This document shows, one piece after another, positions 12,620 to 26,321 of a stretch of 64,000 nt of DNA (the first letter of the stretch is position 1; each line of letters starts with the position of its first letter). The stretch is taken from NCBI RefSeq assembly GCF_028769735.1, contig NC_088172.1, positions 89,486,451-89,550,450 of the forward strand, in the 5' to 3' direction. A program made the translations under genes and the position numbers. Under the pieces are notes generated by a model, which made no database searches, was not told where the DNA came from, and saw only the letters and a program-made list of their open reading frames with translations. This DNA is from Zonotrichia leucophrys gambelii. Lineage: Eukaryota; Chordata; Aves; Passeriformes; Passerellidae.

Positions 12620-15600
12620 TTCCCTGCATGTGAAAAGAAATTATGAAGTTTTTAAAGATTCTGGAAACAGTAATTTTCTTACAACTTGAAACTGCAACTG
12701 AGAAACACAAAATGCTAGAGTCTACTCAAAGATAAAAAGGGAAAGGACAGAGTATAAGGTAGCTAATTAGAACTTGTCTGGGAAACAAGAACTACTTGGT
12801 TACACTTAAATTCCAATATTATAAAGCGATCCACAATGTTTTAACCAAAATTAGATACCCAGATATATAGTTTGAATTTCAGAGTTGCTAAGCATCTAAC
12901 TGCTTTACTTGGCTTGAAAGAAAAAAAGAATATTAGAAGCTGTAAGAAACAGGAAAAATTTGGATCATTCTGAAAAAGGAAAATTGTCTCTTGCTATTTA
13001 AAGCATTACCTGATACAAAAGATTCTTCAAAAATTACTTTTCAAATACAGACTGGAAAAACACATGCCAACGAAAACCTTAACCAAAAAACTTTTTCATT
13101 TTCAAGCAGATCCAATGAAAATGAAATATATATACCCACAAAGAGTCAGCTGGAATTTTGGGATGCTTAATTTGTTTGATCTAGAAGATGGAAACTTTCT
13201 GACAATATTTTTTCTACGAAAACCTGTTTTGATTTGAAGAGCTCTGTAAGTAGTATTTAATAAGTAAGACTGTGTATAACTGAGTAAATTATATAAACTA
13301 CTTACCTCTGTCATACCTGTAAAGTTACTATGGCTCACAGACATAAGTGATATACATCAAGTGTGATTTTTTTTCCCTTCAAAGGGAAACTTTCTAACAA
13401 GATGAAGGGTTAAAATAATCATTTGGCTCTCTAAGATTTTATTTGCCTCAATCCTTTCTTATTCCAAATTAGTGAAAATAAACTGTAGGGTACAATCCTT
13501 CCTAAACTACATATCTACTTAAACCTGAACATTAATGTGTCCCAGATATTTTATCCCACTATGGTTCCCTTTTGTGCTACTCTTGCATAGGAGGCATATC
13601 AGGATTTTGACTGGAGAGTTGAACCACAGTCTACAGAGGACATGAGTACTTGGCAAAACAAATACAAGAAGCAAGCACAGAAAAACAGAATGGATATGAG
13701 GACTCTTCTGCTTCAGTTAGATTTATGTTTGAAGTTGAAATCTGAACTTGGGCAACTACAGTGCCTCCATCTCAGAAGAAAAATAAACACATTGTTTTGG
13801 AAGCTCACTTCCATGGAAAATGAAATACTCATATGTTCCCTGGATGTTATTGCAACATACCGAATTCAGCTTTACCGAATTCATTAAATAATTTTAAGAG
13901 TTTTACAGTCCAAAATGGCTTTCCTTAAGGTATTTGGCCTGTCTGGTAAAAGAGACTTATAACAGTCTATGTGATGCACTGCCATGTCTGAGTAATTTGT
14001 ATCTGAAATAGAATGGACACAAAAGTGTTCATACTTTCAATACTACTGAGTACAGCAAATAAGAGCAGGAGACTGCAAAACTGCCTGCATCTTGGGAGTT
14101 TGTGAGAAAAGTTAAGCCTGGGAAAAGGGAGTGTGTGTGGGAAGGTGTTTTAACATTTTTTATTTCTCATCATCCTACTCTGATTCAATTGCTAATAAAT
14201 TAAATTGCTTTCCCCAAGTTGAGTCTTTTTCCCCATAGCAGTAACTGGTAAGTGATCTCTTTCTGTCCTTATCACAATCCATGAGCCTCTGGTTATATTT
14301 TTCTCTCCTCTGTCCAGCTGAGGAGGGCTGTAAATAGCATTTTGGTGGGCACCTGGTGTTCAGCCAGAATAAACTCATCGCAATAAGAATTATTTCAAAT
14401 AGTTGTCATCATGTCTATAAAGAGAAATAATACTAAAACAAAAATAGATCAGCAAAAATTGACAGTAGAAAAAAGAACTGACTCCAGGTATGAGAAAAAG
14501 GTTTCAGACCCCATCCAGGTTCCCTGAGATTTGAGAGCACACAACCCATACTGAGTCAGGCCAAAACTCAATTACATCTCCAATTCTAACAGTGTTCTGT
14601 GAACTTTTGCATGTGTATTTGCAATACCTCACAAAGCTACTATGATCATATCCCCAAATACCAGCTTCAAAATCAACTTTTCAGAAAAGGAAAAAAAAAT
14701 GTTTATAGTACCAGAAATAAAGAAATTCGGTTTTCTGCACACTAATATTTTGTATTTGATTGACAGTCTTTAAAAAGTTGAGAATTCCAGCTGAAGCTTT
14801 TATACAAGTGGGACAAAAAGGTGTTGGTCCTCTATGGATTTTTGGTGTTTAAGAAAAGATATAAACCTATCTCTTTCCTCATGTAAGGAATACATGTAAT
14901 ACAAAAATCCTTCTCCTCTGCTCTGTAGTCTGTTTTCACACAGAAAATGTAGTATTTTGGAGAATTTTGCTTGTAAAATGCAGCTGACCATCACTGCATA
15001 TACCTCATTACTTAAAGCTAGCTAGAAACGGCTTGTCAAGATGTCAGTGGCAGTAATAGCCCTTCTCCACCCATGGTTTTTGGGTTTGGGGGTTTTTAAG
15101 CTCAAAGAGTTACTGGCATTCACGCCAGCAAAAATGCATCTATCTACACAATTTTAAAACAAAAAAAAAAGGGGGATATAGGTGTTTGTGTCTTATCCCA
15201 AGCAGCTAAATCATAATGAAAGCTCCATTGCAGTTCATTTGAAGTATACTTTAAGCCTCATCTGGGAGGACCACATTTAGCCTTTAGCCAGGTCCTCAAG
15301 AATTCCAACAGCACTCTTCTCATGAGCTGTGCCAGAAATTTAATGTGCATGGGGTTTTTAGGAGGCTCCTTACTCTGGCTAACAGATGAAAACCTTGCCC
15401 CATTCCAACACCACATATGGAGAGCAGCAGACTCCAGTTTTCTTACATCTATGTTCGTTTTCAACAGTACTCAGAACATGCACAAGTTGTTTTTATTAGA
15501 GCTGCAGTCAAGAACACATCAGCTATAATGAAAGAGTAAAATTTAAATGCTGCCAAAAATATTTGGCTTTGGTCTACAGTCAATCTGAGCTTTTGCCCAA

Positions 15601-18600
15601 CATCCACTTGCTCTCCAGTCCCATAGAGAGCTGCTCCTCAAAGTCATAGTCTTAAGTTTATTTTGTTTTTACTGCAACTCTTCACTATGCAGCTGCGCAG
15701 TAGTAAACATGACCCCAACACAGAGTGGAAGTTTGGCAACAACTTGATTGCAAATATAATCTACAACAGCCATGGAAGTTAGCCAAGCCAAAAGCAGAGT
15801 TACAGCTCTTAAAAATTCAGGCTATAAATGGCTATACAATATCACACTTCACACTGCAGTTTGCAAGTGTGCTTAACTGCTGTGCTGTGCTACACCTGCA
15901 AATCATTTCTCTGTTTACAAATACTGCAGAACTAATGCTGATGCCCCAGTATCTGATTGTCTCCAAATCAGGTAACAGTAAATGAAGAATAATAAATCAG
16001 CAGTATTGTTTGAAAGATGCATTATTAAACAAGCATGCAAGTCTCCATGGGATCAGGACCTTGGATGGTGAAGTGATGATCGAAAGTGCACTGGAAAAAT
16101 ACAATGGCAGTGTAATTTTTAAGGCTCAAAGTGATGGCCTCATTAATGTAACAGATAAAAATTAAAAGCCTTCATCAAGTTTTTAGGATAAATGTTTTAA
16201 AGTCTTTCTGAGTTTTAAAGTCTGAGTTTCTAAGGCTTTGTAGTTATAAAACACATTGCCTTGTTTTATAAGATGGAGGGAGCATCAGAAGCATGAATAT
16301 GTATGAGATTTACTTACAAACAGGCTACAGAAATAGCTAGTACTACCCTTGCTGCTGTTAAAATGAAAACTGCAGTAAAAAGATGAGGTTTCTCTGACAG
16401 CAATTGTCTAGAACATATGAAAAGAAGATGAAAATAAAGAGAAGCAATTAAGTTAATTGCAACAGAATCTCTGAAGTGAACATTCTTATGAAATTCTGTG
16501 GCCAGCAGTCAGAGGTCAGCATATGGAAGAGACATCAAAAGTCAATCCTGACAGCATCTTCCATTCTCAAAACAGCACCAAGTAGATACTAGGCTCAGGG
16601 ATATACTTCGACAGTCATGAAAAGCACTTCAAATTATTATCAGTTAGATAATTTCCTCATTTAAACTGGCTTAACTCCCAACCCAACAATTTTTCAACAA
16701 ATTCAGCTACAGCATAGTCAGGCCCTAAACAAGTGGCTTCCAGAGCAGCTTTGTAATCAGCTTAATTTGTAGCTGTCTCTCCATACTTATCACAATCACA
16801 TGTTCCTGACTCTCCCCAGTGCCTTAGTAGTGGCCATGCAATCACATGCTTGAGCAGACCAGAAGGATGATTTGGTGCACACTGATTTTCAGGGAGATTA
16901 ATTTTCAGACACATTAACTCCCAGGTTTCTATCATCTTGCAGCCCTGGGAATACAAATAATGACACAAGGTCAAAAAGGTGTAACAGGGATTAGCTGTGC
17001 CTCAATGAAACGTGAAACTCTATTGTCACACAGAAGTTCAGGCCTTGGCTCACTACAGCATTTGCAGCCCTGCTCAGCAAAGCACACTGACTTGAGGCCT
17101 CAGTTACTATGGTGACAAGCATGGAATAAATGTTTATACATAATTAGTTAAATTATCCCTTCAAGAAAGCAGTCGTCCTTCTCACAGGCAGCTACTCATA
17201 TTTTTAAAATTAAATAGATATAAAAACAAATTAAAATTTTAAAGCTTAAGAATCACTACTATTCATCCACAAGCTAATGAAAATTTAAATCTATAATAAG
17301 GATTACAAAAAAAGGAGAAAAATTAGTCTATGAGAAACCCATCTCTTCTGAAAACTACACTGTAAATTCCCTACAAAATAAGCTAATGTTTGGTTTTAAA
17401 CATTTTAAAAGGTTTTGCTTAAGAAAAACAGCAATGAATAATAAAACTACCTTCTTGCTTAACAAAACCTAAAAAATACTTACTGAATGAAAAACTAATG
17501 TATGAATCCGTTTCATCCATGCAATCACTAAATTAAGCCAATCCTACTTGTAAAATATAAGCAGTATTTTCTAACTCTAAGCTTACTGCAAAAGCCATAT
17601 GCTGATATAAACAAGTTCATTTAGTCAAAATGCTTAGTCCATAAAATCATGAGTAGATTACTTCCTTTTTCAAAAGATTATGAATCAGCAATTACTGTAG
17701 AACCATCTGCCACAAAGATGAATATTCTGCTCATGGTTTTGGAGAACCCTTTGCCAAAATATTTATGTGTAACTTGAGGGTTTTTTTTGATTAAGAAAAT
17801 ACAGTCCTAAAATGTGAGCACTAATCATATTACTTAGGATATAAAAATGGCCTTAAATTTAAAGAATACTAAGTTCAGAATAGACAAGATGATTTCCTAG
17901 GATCAATAACTACAAAAAAATTACAACAAAACTTAACCAAACACAGAGTTCTTCCCCAAAGAAAAACAAATAATTGCCAAAATGCAGTAGAAATATTGCC
18001 AGCTGGTGAGCTGTCTCTTTCTTCCCACTAGGGGAACTCTTGCCAGCTCTCGCCTATCCACACACACTGCACTCCTCTCTCAGCCTGACCCAGATCCAAC
18101 CCTGGTCTCAAGTGTGATAATGAAATCAACCTTTTTCCACCCAATGGGCATCAATGACTGACAGGTGGTTAGAGATGGGCTTTTGGTGACAGTGGGCAAC
18201 TAAAGAGGCTTCTAGTCCCTAATACAGCTCTAGCACCTAATACAGCTCTTTTCTTTTACAGAAATTTTTACTCATTTTCCAGTCTGCCAACATAACTGCA
18301 TGTGTGTTCTCTCCCCAGCTCAGCTGCTTGATAAATTAACTTTAGAAAAACTTCAACTACATGAAGTGTTTAAGCTAAGAGGGATAAAATTTTAAGAACT
18401 GAGTTAGGAAGCACACCTGTGCAGGTTTATACAAGCAGATCATACGTGGAAAACTCCCAATAAGGAGGGCAAAACCAATGGTATATTCCCTTTTCCTGCA
18501 GCATGGCAGGAGCCAATACACACACCTGCTATCTACCCACACACTGCAACCTATCAGTAAGGAATAGTGAGTTCCTAACCCTAATAAACCCATAGAATAA

Positions 18601-19373
18601 CATTTAGTTATCATTTACATGTAGGCTGTAAGTTCCTCCAAGGCAAAGAGCTTCTTCAGTGCCCCGCACTTGTTGACACACAAGCTATAAAGGGAAGATG
18701 TACAGCTGATCATGAAGAAGCAGAACATAATTTTGACTTGCTCTAAGAATAGGCCAAATGCCTTCCTCCAGTTTGCATGCAAATGTATTACTGAAGACAA
18801 TGCAGGTATTTGAGGGAAGAAACTCAGCTTAGAATCTGATTATCTCTTCAGAAACCGCCCAAATTTTAAAATACCTCCTCAAACACCAAGGTTTACAGCT
18901 TTAGCATCAAGAGAGTTCTAAGTAATAAACAGTTACATATTTATATAAGCTATATTTTTTCAATTGAGTGTTTAGCTGCAGGAAGCAGTGTGTTATTGCA
19001 AAAGGCAGTAACTAGATAATTAAGTCAGACTAAGTGTTCTTTTATCATTAAGAAGATGTGTTATTATTAATTCTCAAAACATTAATTTACACTTACAAGA
19101 TAATCCACAGCAAGGAACCAGACATCCCCAAACACAGACACTAGAGCTGTTGGTTGTGCCAGATAAATAGCCAGATAAATTGACTATTATGCAGCAAAGC
19201 AATTTCAAAGTGGGGGTTCTTTTATCAATACCTTTAATATTTTGAGTTGTTTCCAACTTCTATGGCACACAGTCTCAAGGATCCTGTTTTCATTTAAACA
19301 TGAAACAGTAAAGACAGTAAAGAGTTTAGTTGAATACCTTTACTGGAACCACTGTCAATTTAAGCTGTAGCAC

Positions 19374-19398
19374 AAAAAAAAAAAAAAAAAAAAAAAAA
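19374..19398. repeat. A25 homopolymer
   Basis: An uninterrupted run of 25 A. It could be the tail of a decayed retrocopy, but the upstream 300 bp show no recognisable coding or repeat sequence and no flanking target duplication was seen. Confidence 0.95.
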
Positions 19399-20022
19399 GG
19401 CAAAGAAGGAGCAACTTTTAAGATTTGTCGTGCTTTTAAGACCTGAAATATCAGTAGTGAGCTGGTCTGTTTATTTCTTCTAATCAGATAGAGAAGTTTA
19501 GCTAAGACTGATGACATTGCATTTTGAAACTTTTATAAGTCATTAAGAATCCTTTTGTTCTTTCCATTTTTCCTCTACAAAAAAGTATTTAGGCTGGACA
19601 TATCAAGCAAGGTTGAATTTACCATATTTTAATATCATGTACTTTTCAGTAAGTTAAATATAGATTATACTATGTAAATAACAGTGCACATATAAATACA
19701 CTATGCATTTGTATGAGAATTTCTGAATCCTCCACCTATTGCATTTCAAAAAGAACATTTCAAAAGAGGGCCTAAAGTCTACACATCCATCTGAGATACT
19801 GTGTAAGGTCACATAGACAATGAATGACAAATCGGTTAAAAATCCTCTATTTCAGCTCACTGGTGTAAACTGAATATTAGTGGAGGTGTTCCCAAAATGA
19901 CATCCAAAAGAGCATGTGCACTAGAACACTTGTCTTAGACATCAGGATTACCACTTACCAACCTCACTGATGTTTAACTAATGGATTTGTTCATAGTTGT
20001 AGCAAAAAAATCACTATCACTA
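19399..20022. other. Intergenic spacer, no gene seen
   Basis: AT-rich sequence without recognisable coding or repeat content. Confidence 0.55.
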
Positions 20023-20046
20023 AAATCTTGGTCATGACCAAGATTT
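20023..20046. repeat. Perfect 24-bp palindrome
   Basis: The half AAATCTTGGTCA (20023-20034) is followed with no spacer by its exact reverse complement TGACCAAGATTT (20035-20046). Symmetry breaks at the next base pair on each side (A at 20022, G at 20047). No known element is recognised around it. Confidence 0.95.
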
Positions 20047-23000
20047 GGCATCCCAAGCTCCACAAGAAACTTAATACTCAAGTGCTTAGTGATCCCATAA
20101 ACCAGAAGAGAAATAACAGGGTGGAAGCTAAATCTTGTTCAGATAACAATGTCTGGACCTGATCTCTGGTCTTCAGCACAACAGCAGCAGGCCAGAGCAC
20201 TTTACTACAGTTGAGGAAACCATTGATCAAGGTGTGATTCACAAACAAGACCACACACCGCCTAGGGACAATTAAGGATGCTGTGGAGCCTACGCATTAG
20301 CTCTAAGGGACTGAGCAAGAGAGGCTGCCCACAGCAACACCTTTTCACTGGTCTCCTCAGGGATGCAGCATGCTTCCAGCTCAGCCTCACTGCTCAGTGA
20401 AACTAGACTCACTCCTACTGAAATTCCTGGGAAACTGGTTTTGTATCTTAACTGGAAGTTATCTGCAGAGTCACCTCAACGCAAACTCTCTCAAAATAGA
20501 AATATCCCAAAACTGTCATGAGATACACAGGAGAACCCTCAAAGCTGGTTACTCATGAATGTAGATCTTGAGCAAACACTTAAACTGGCTACTATGATGC
20601 CAAGAACTGAGTACTGTAAGCTTTCATCTTATCCTACAACATACATCTATATGTGTATGCATGCAGTCAGAACTACCACCCACATGTTCAGAACAAGATA
20701 AAGAACCATCATCACTAACAAATTAACCATTTGAGCCGTAAAATGTGTGCTGTCTGTTACTGAAAAACCAAACGATTTACACTGTGAGGCTAGTTCTTAA
20801 TGATTATACAAACTAGATACACAATTGAACACTGTAAAAACAAGATATACTCTTAAAGGGGGAATCCCAACTTCTTCAATGATGGATGTGTTTGCTTTGT
20901 TTTTAAAACACTGCTTACTCCACAAAGCTATTTCAAAGGCTCTTACCTCCCAGGGTTTGCAACAGCTTTAGGGTATACCCAAAGGTTTTTGAGTGTTGAA
21001 AACCAGGTTATACTGAAATTTATTTCTCTGTAGAATTAATCTAAAATATGCTCTATTTATTGCTCTCAGAACAGCAGTGCTTAAAGCTAACAGCCCACAC
21101 AAGAAGGGCTGCAGGCTGTTCAACATTAAATGCAGATCTTCATTTACACGTGTGAGAAAAAGTGGAATCCTTCATACATACCAGAGAAATTCTCTCACTG
21201 TACCAGATGTGGGCATACCTGGTGTACTACCCATCTAGACTGACCTGTTCAGGAGAGGCAGATTGGGTACCACCGCCAAGAGGATTACAGATTACTCCTT
21301 CACCCTAACAGCATCCCTTCTCTTTTCCCTGACCTTAGGCTAAATCCAGTGCTAGCTGCTGCTGCATTTGGATTAGCAAAATACTGGGTATGTATTCCCT
21401 GGTATTCAGGCATTAATTAGTCCCTTACATCCCAGAGTATGATTACAGGATGCAGACACAGAGAATGAAAGCTTTCAGCTGCCTGTTCCTGAGGTCTTGG
21501 TTTAACTACTGCTAGAGCTGGAGAGATCATATCCAGCAGCACAAGAGAGTATTGATAACCTGTGTTTATTCTTTGCTACAGATGTCAGCATTGGGAAGTA
21601 GCATGTTGCCTCACTGTGCCATGATGGTGTTGCTCAGAATGGTTTCTATTTGCAAGAGGGACACAACATAAACATTTCCTAGACACATCCTACACTTTTA
21701 GCTCTGAGGAGGTAGCAAAATACTCCTGTGAGCACAAGTCAGGGAGAAAACTGCAAATTATGTTGACCAAAAAGCCACTACAGTGCTGTTTCTTCTAGTC
21801 CAAAATTGGTGTGAGCTATAACAGGAAAAATACACTGACTGCAATTCCACTGAGGTTTGTCAGAATGGCAGTAGTGCCTCATCCACAGGCTGTGCTTACC
21901 CTGGGAACACTGGGTCCCAGGGGTCCAGCAGAACTGGATACACTTCAGTAAATATTTTCAGTTCTAACCCATGGAATCATAGCGTTAGTAACGTGCTTAT
22001 TACAACATCGAAAAAGTTTCCATATTTTTTTTTTAATACCAAGATTTACACGCAGTACAAAGGTCTCATGGCATTGTGAGGTTTAAGTGTAAATCTTCCT
22101 TTCCTAGGCATTAACTCTCCTCTGCAAATTTACCAGCTGTTCCTAAATCTGCAGAAGGAGTTGTGTGACAACTTCAACTGAATGGGAAAAGACAAACCTG
22201 AAGTTCTTTAAAAGATAATACCATTTTCCCAACACAGTCTCATCTCATTAGTACTATCCTGATAACTAAATCTGCACTATCTTTTTTTTTTTCTGGCATT
22301 GTTCTCTTAAACCTCTTTTAAGTTATTTATGCATAAATACATGATTCAAGGTCATGGAACATCCAAAATGTTCCATTGCATTCCCCACCAGCTGAAAAGC
22401 ATTAGAATCATTACTGGTCTTATTGTTCCTGCCACAGACAAGGCTTACAGAAGTGGGTTTTTTGAAACTAGATTTCATATTGAGGACAGCCTGGAGTATC
22501 TCTTCTTGTATAATACATGCTGCATAAACTAAGGACAGTACATTTAAGGGTATTATCATCCAGTGGAAAATTGTTTGGCCTTCAGCAAAATTCCAGTGGT
22601 GGTACTTTACAGTACAAAATCTGAAATTGTTTTCAGCCTGCAAAGCAGGCTGCAAAATAAAATGCACAATTTTCAGAGAGCAGTATTCTTCTCTATTGAC
22701 AGAGGAAAGAAAAATAGCACTGTATGACTAAGACACCCAAAAATTCATGGTATTTATTTAGGAACCTCACTGTCATTATGCATACATTTTGTCAGCAGGG
22801 AGACAAAACTGGGGGAAATTTTGATGGGAAAATAGGAGAAAATGTCTTTATTCTGACTTTTGAAATCTCCTCCAGAAACATTGCAGGTCCTTTCAGGAAA
22901 GGAAAATTTCTATTTTTTTCTTATGGGAGAGTTCAGAAACAGCAGGATGGATCAGAAGCTGATATTAAATCAATTGAAGTTATAAATCAATTCCACACCA

Positions 23001-26000
23001 GAAACTTGATGGTACTTTGCCAAATAAGTAGGAGGCAGCAGCACCATGACTTAACACCATTCCAGGGCAACAAGCTGCACACCATCCCTGGCAAGTGCCC
23101 CTTTTAATTAGACAGTCTTCTGTGAGATGAAGGCCCAAAGACTTAAATCACTCAAAATCTGCAGATTAACAGAGATTAACAGCAAGTCCCGCCAATTTTT
23201 AATTCCTGTAATAGATTCTTTAACTTCAGTGCAAAGCAAGAGCTCCCAGTAGCTTTAGTGACACACACACATTGCAAAAATGTTGCAGTCTGTTACCTGC
23301 AGTCTATTACGTACCTCTAAGGAGGAAGAGGATGCCAGGAAGCTAAACCTATTTATGATTCCTTAGGTTAACTATACCATGTTACAAGCACAAAGAGCAA
23401 GCATAAAGCCTAGGAAGTCTAAATGCTTGGGATTCAGGACCTTAATGTACTTTATGTGAACAAAACACAGAAGTCCCATCCAGCAGCTTGAGTGCAATTT
23501 TACTTTCTACTGAAATTTCCACACACCACTAAAGTGCTGAGGGGATTTTCTGGTGCTGTGCTGCAGGTGCAAAATACCTGAATACTACCATTAAAAGAAA
23601 AAGGTGGTGTCCAATGTTGATCCAAACACTGACAGACAGGCACAGTTGATAGGCCAGGTGCTTTGCGCCTTGAGAAAAGAATATTACCTTCTGAATTCCC
23701 TGGGAAAGAAAAAAATCCCATCCGGTGGCAAACATATCTTATTGGCATAGAGGGTTATACTGCCTCAATGACAAATGACACAGTCCTCAGTCTGCACTTC
23801 CAAGAGCCTCTGCATGGAACAGCAACCCTAAACAGAGAATTCCACACACAAGTGACTCTTAGTGTGGTCTCATTGCCTCAGCTAAAGGGCTCTGAACATT
23901 TACATTAATATATGTGATCATGCAGCATCACGTTTTCCTTGAAAACTCTAACATGCTACTTAATTTTTCATACTGCTGACAGCACTGCCAACGAAAACAG
24001 ATTACATGAGCAAAAAGATCATGGCAGTACAAGCTGTGGAATAAATGCTCAACTAAGCTAGATGCAATTTAACATATTGCACCACAGACAGCATTTGTTA
24101 ATGCCATTGTTTTTGTCCTCCATGACAACAAAAAGAGGATCACAGACACAGAACCTAGCACTAACTAACTAACTCCTTTCAACACATACTGATATGCTAA
24201 AAGGTACTCCACAGGAAAATATGTATGCTGATTAGTTTTGAAAGTGTCAGGTTACTAACAGGTATTCAAAATTTGTCCCCAACTCAAACTGTTAGAGGAT
24301 CAGCAACAAAGCAGTTCCCTAGTTTTCTCTTTGCTACAAGAAAGAAAATGAACAAAGACCTTTTGGCATAGCTTCAGTTAAGATTGTTGTTTTACCATTA
24401 AATCATTGGTCTAGTTTACTGCCTGAGTCATCACCGTCAGAATTTGCACTGGCCCAAACCTGAACCAGTCAGCCAATACATGACCAGTGATAAAACAGTA
24501 ATTCAAGAGATTGTTTCTTCAATATTGGAGTTACATACATTAATAGCTCACTAACAATCTGTGCCAGCCAGTCTCTACAGCCTTTGTCAGTTACTGCAGG
24601 AAGGTAGGAACTTCACAAGTCAGACTGACACACATAAATCTCCAGCAGAATTAAGCAAAATAAGTAAGACTTTGCAAAGGTTGTAAACAAGCACATAAGT
24701 GAAAAAAAAAAATCAAACACTATTCCAGCACTTGCTTCTATTTGTTGCAAGGTCTTTGAGCAGTCAGCCCATTCATGTTAATGACAAACAAAAGTTGAAA
24801 ACAAATAATCCTACTACCAGGTGATTTAATTCACAGCACCTAGGGCAGCAAGATCCACAGATCAGAAGCATTAACAAGCACTGTTTCAGTAAATGCACAT
24901 ATGCAAGAGACAACCATACATCTTCATCCCTTCTAGCAATTTGAAATCCAGCATCCCACAGTGACACAAAATAAACCAATGGGTAACTAAAACTCACCCT
25001 ATGACCTACAGCTTCACAAGCTTCTGTGCCCCCACAGCATTATTCTGGTCTTTCATTAGATAGTTTTTTCAGCTGTGCCTTACTGAATCTGAAAAATATC
25101 ATCTCCCTTTCCTCCCAAGTCTTGGTACTTTATACGTGCTCTCACAAATATGCCAGAAAATAAGGATAGGTTCCCTTCGATTTCTTTCACCTGAAAAGAC
25201 AGATGTAGGAGTAAGAGAGATCAATGACAGGCACATTATCCTTCCAACCATTTGTCAGTTCTAGTCGGTTTTGTATCTTCAGAAGTGCTTATTATTGGTT
25301 TATTGCAATTGAAATGATAAATCAATATGGTGCATTAGTTTCACAGATATTAAGAGTTCAGGACCTACACTAATAGGGCAATTCAAACATGCTGAGAAAA
25401 GAGTTTTCATTTCTATCTGAAAAGGCTTCCTCTTTTGCTGATAAAGTACATCCTCCCTCACCCACAGTAACTGAAAGCACTTTCTCTCAAAGCCAGTTCA
25501 TAAGTTGCTTTCCTTTCTTCCTTTTACAGAACTACAGAAGAACAAGAGATTATTGATTTTTATAAAACACTACTACATACGAACACACAAACATGCTTTA
25601 AAATACTGTATTTCAAGCTTTATTGCACTCAGTCCCAAGAGTTTACCTGCCTTGCTGGGAAAGCTGCTTACAGCCTGTTAAGGGTCAGGACAGAAGATTA
25701 TTTAATTAGATGGCAGCCCTAACCCTGGGATAACAGAGAGGGGAATGCTGACAAATTGTATCCAGCAAGGTTTGTGAGTCAGGAATTTTTATATGAAGAG
25801 TAGCGCAAGGCAAGACAAAGAAAAATATGCTCAGGACATCAAAAAAACATGTGATATTAAAAAATCCTCAAAAACTTGAGACAGAGCATCATAAATAGCA
25901 CTTTCAAAGAAATATGCTATGAAATGAGCTAGAGCTCAGACACATAAGCAGCAGCACAGAAACTGTGTTTTCCAGGCATGAGGTCAAGCACTGTGCAAGC

Positions 26001-26094
26001 CACATCACAATGGTTAACAACATTGAAGATCCCAAACTGATACAGAGTTTACATATTTACCTATCTGTAGCCTTATCAGTTTCCATCCACATGG
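20047..26094. other. Intergenic spacer, no gene seen
   Basis: No recognisable coding sequence or repeat family. Overlapping open frames on both strands around 22323-22667 and 23500-23908 do not resemble known proteins and are not bounded by convincing splice sites. Confidence 0.55.
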
Positions 26095-26321
26095 AGACAG
26101 ATGTTTTTACAGTGAGGGTGGTAAGACCCTGGAGCAGGTGGCCCAGAGGGATGGTGAAAGGCCCATCCCTAGGAATATTTAAGGTCAGACTGGACCAGGC
26201 CCTAAACAACGTGGCATAGTTGAAGATTTCCCTGCTTATGGTGGACATAGGTGGCCCCTTGGCTGGACTAAGTGGTCCCTAAAGGTCCCTTACAATCCAA
26301 ATGATTCCATGATGCTATCAT
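26095..26321 (+). mobile_element. CR1 LINE 3' end
   Basis: This shows the classic CR1 3' region in forward orientation: GGTGGTAAGACCCTGGAGCA, CCCATCCCTAGGAATATTTA, TGGACCAGGCCC, GGTCCCTTACAATCC, and the degenerate terminal repeat ATTCCATGATGCTATCAT at its end. The element is 5'-truncated to about 225 bp, which is typical, and diverged enough to be old. Confidence 0.88.

Larger units (their letters stand above)
8961..19373. other. Intergenic spacer, no gene seen
   Basis: No protein similarity or repeat family is recognised. The features seen are small: an AT-rich homeodomain/octamer-like patch at 9845-9870, a (CAAA)n run near 10697-10714, an A20 run at 11189-11208, a (GTT)n tract at 12591-12619, and a direct duplication of CCTAATACAGCTCT (18218-18231 and 18236-18249). 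The open frames here, up to about 120 codons, look like chance. Confidence 0.55.

Noticed and set aside
19374..19398. A25 run as the tail of a processed pseudogene
   Set aside because: No coding or UTR-like sequence recognisable upstream and no target-site duplication seen.
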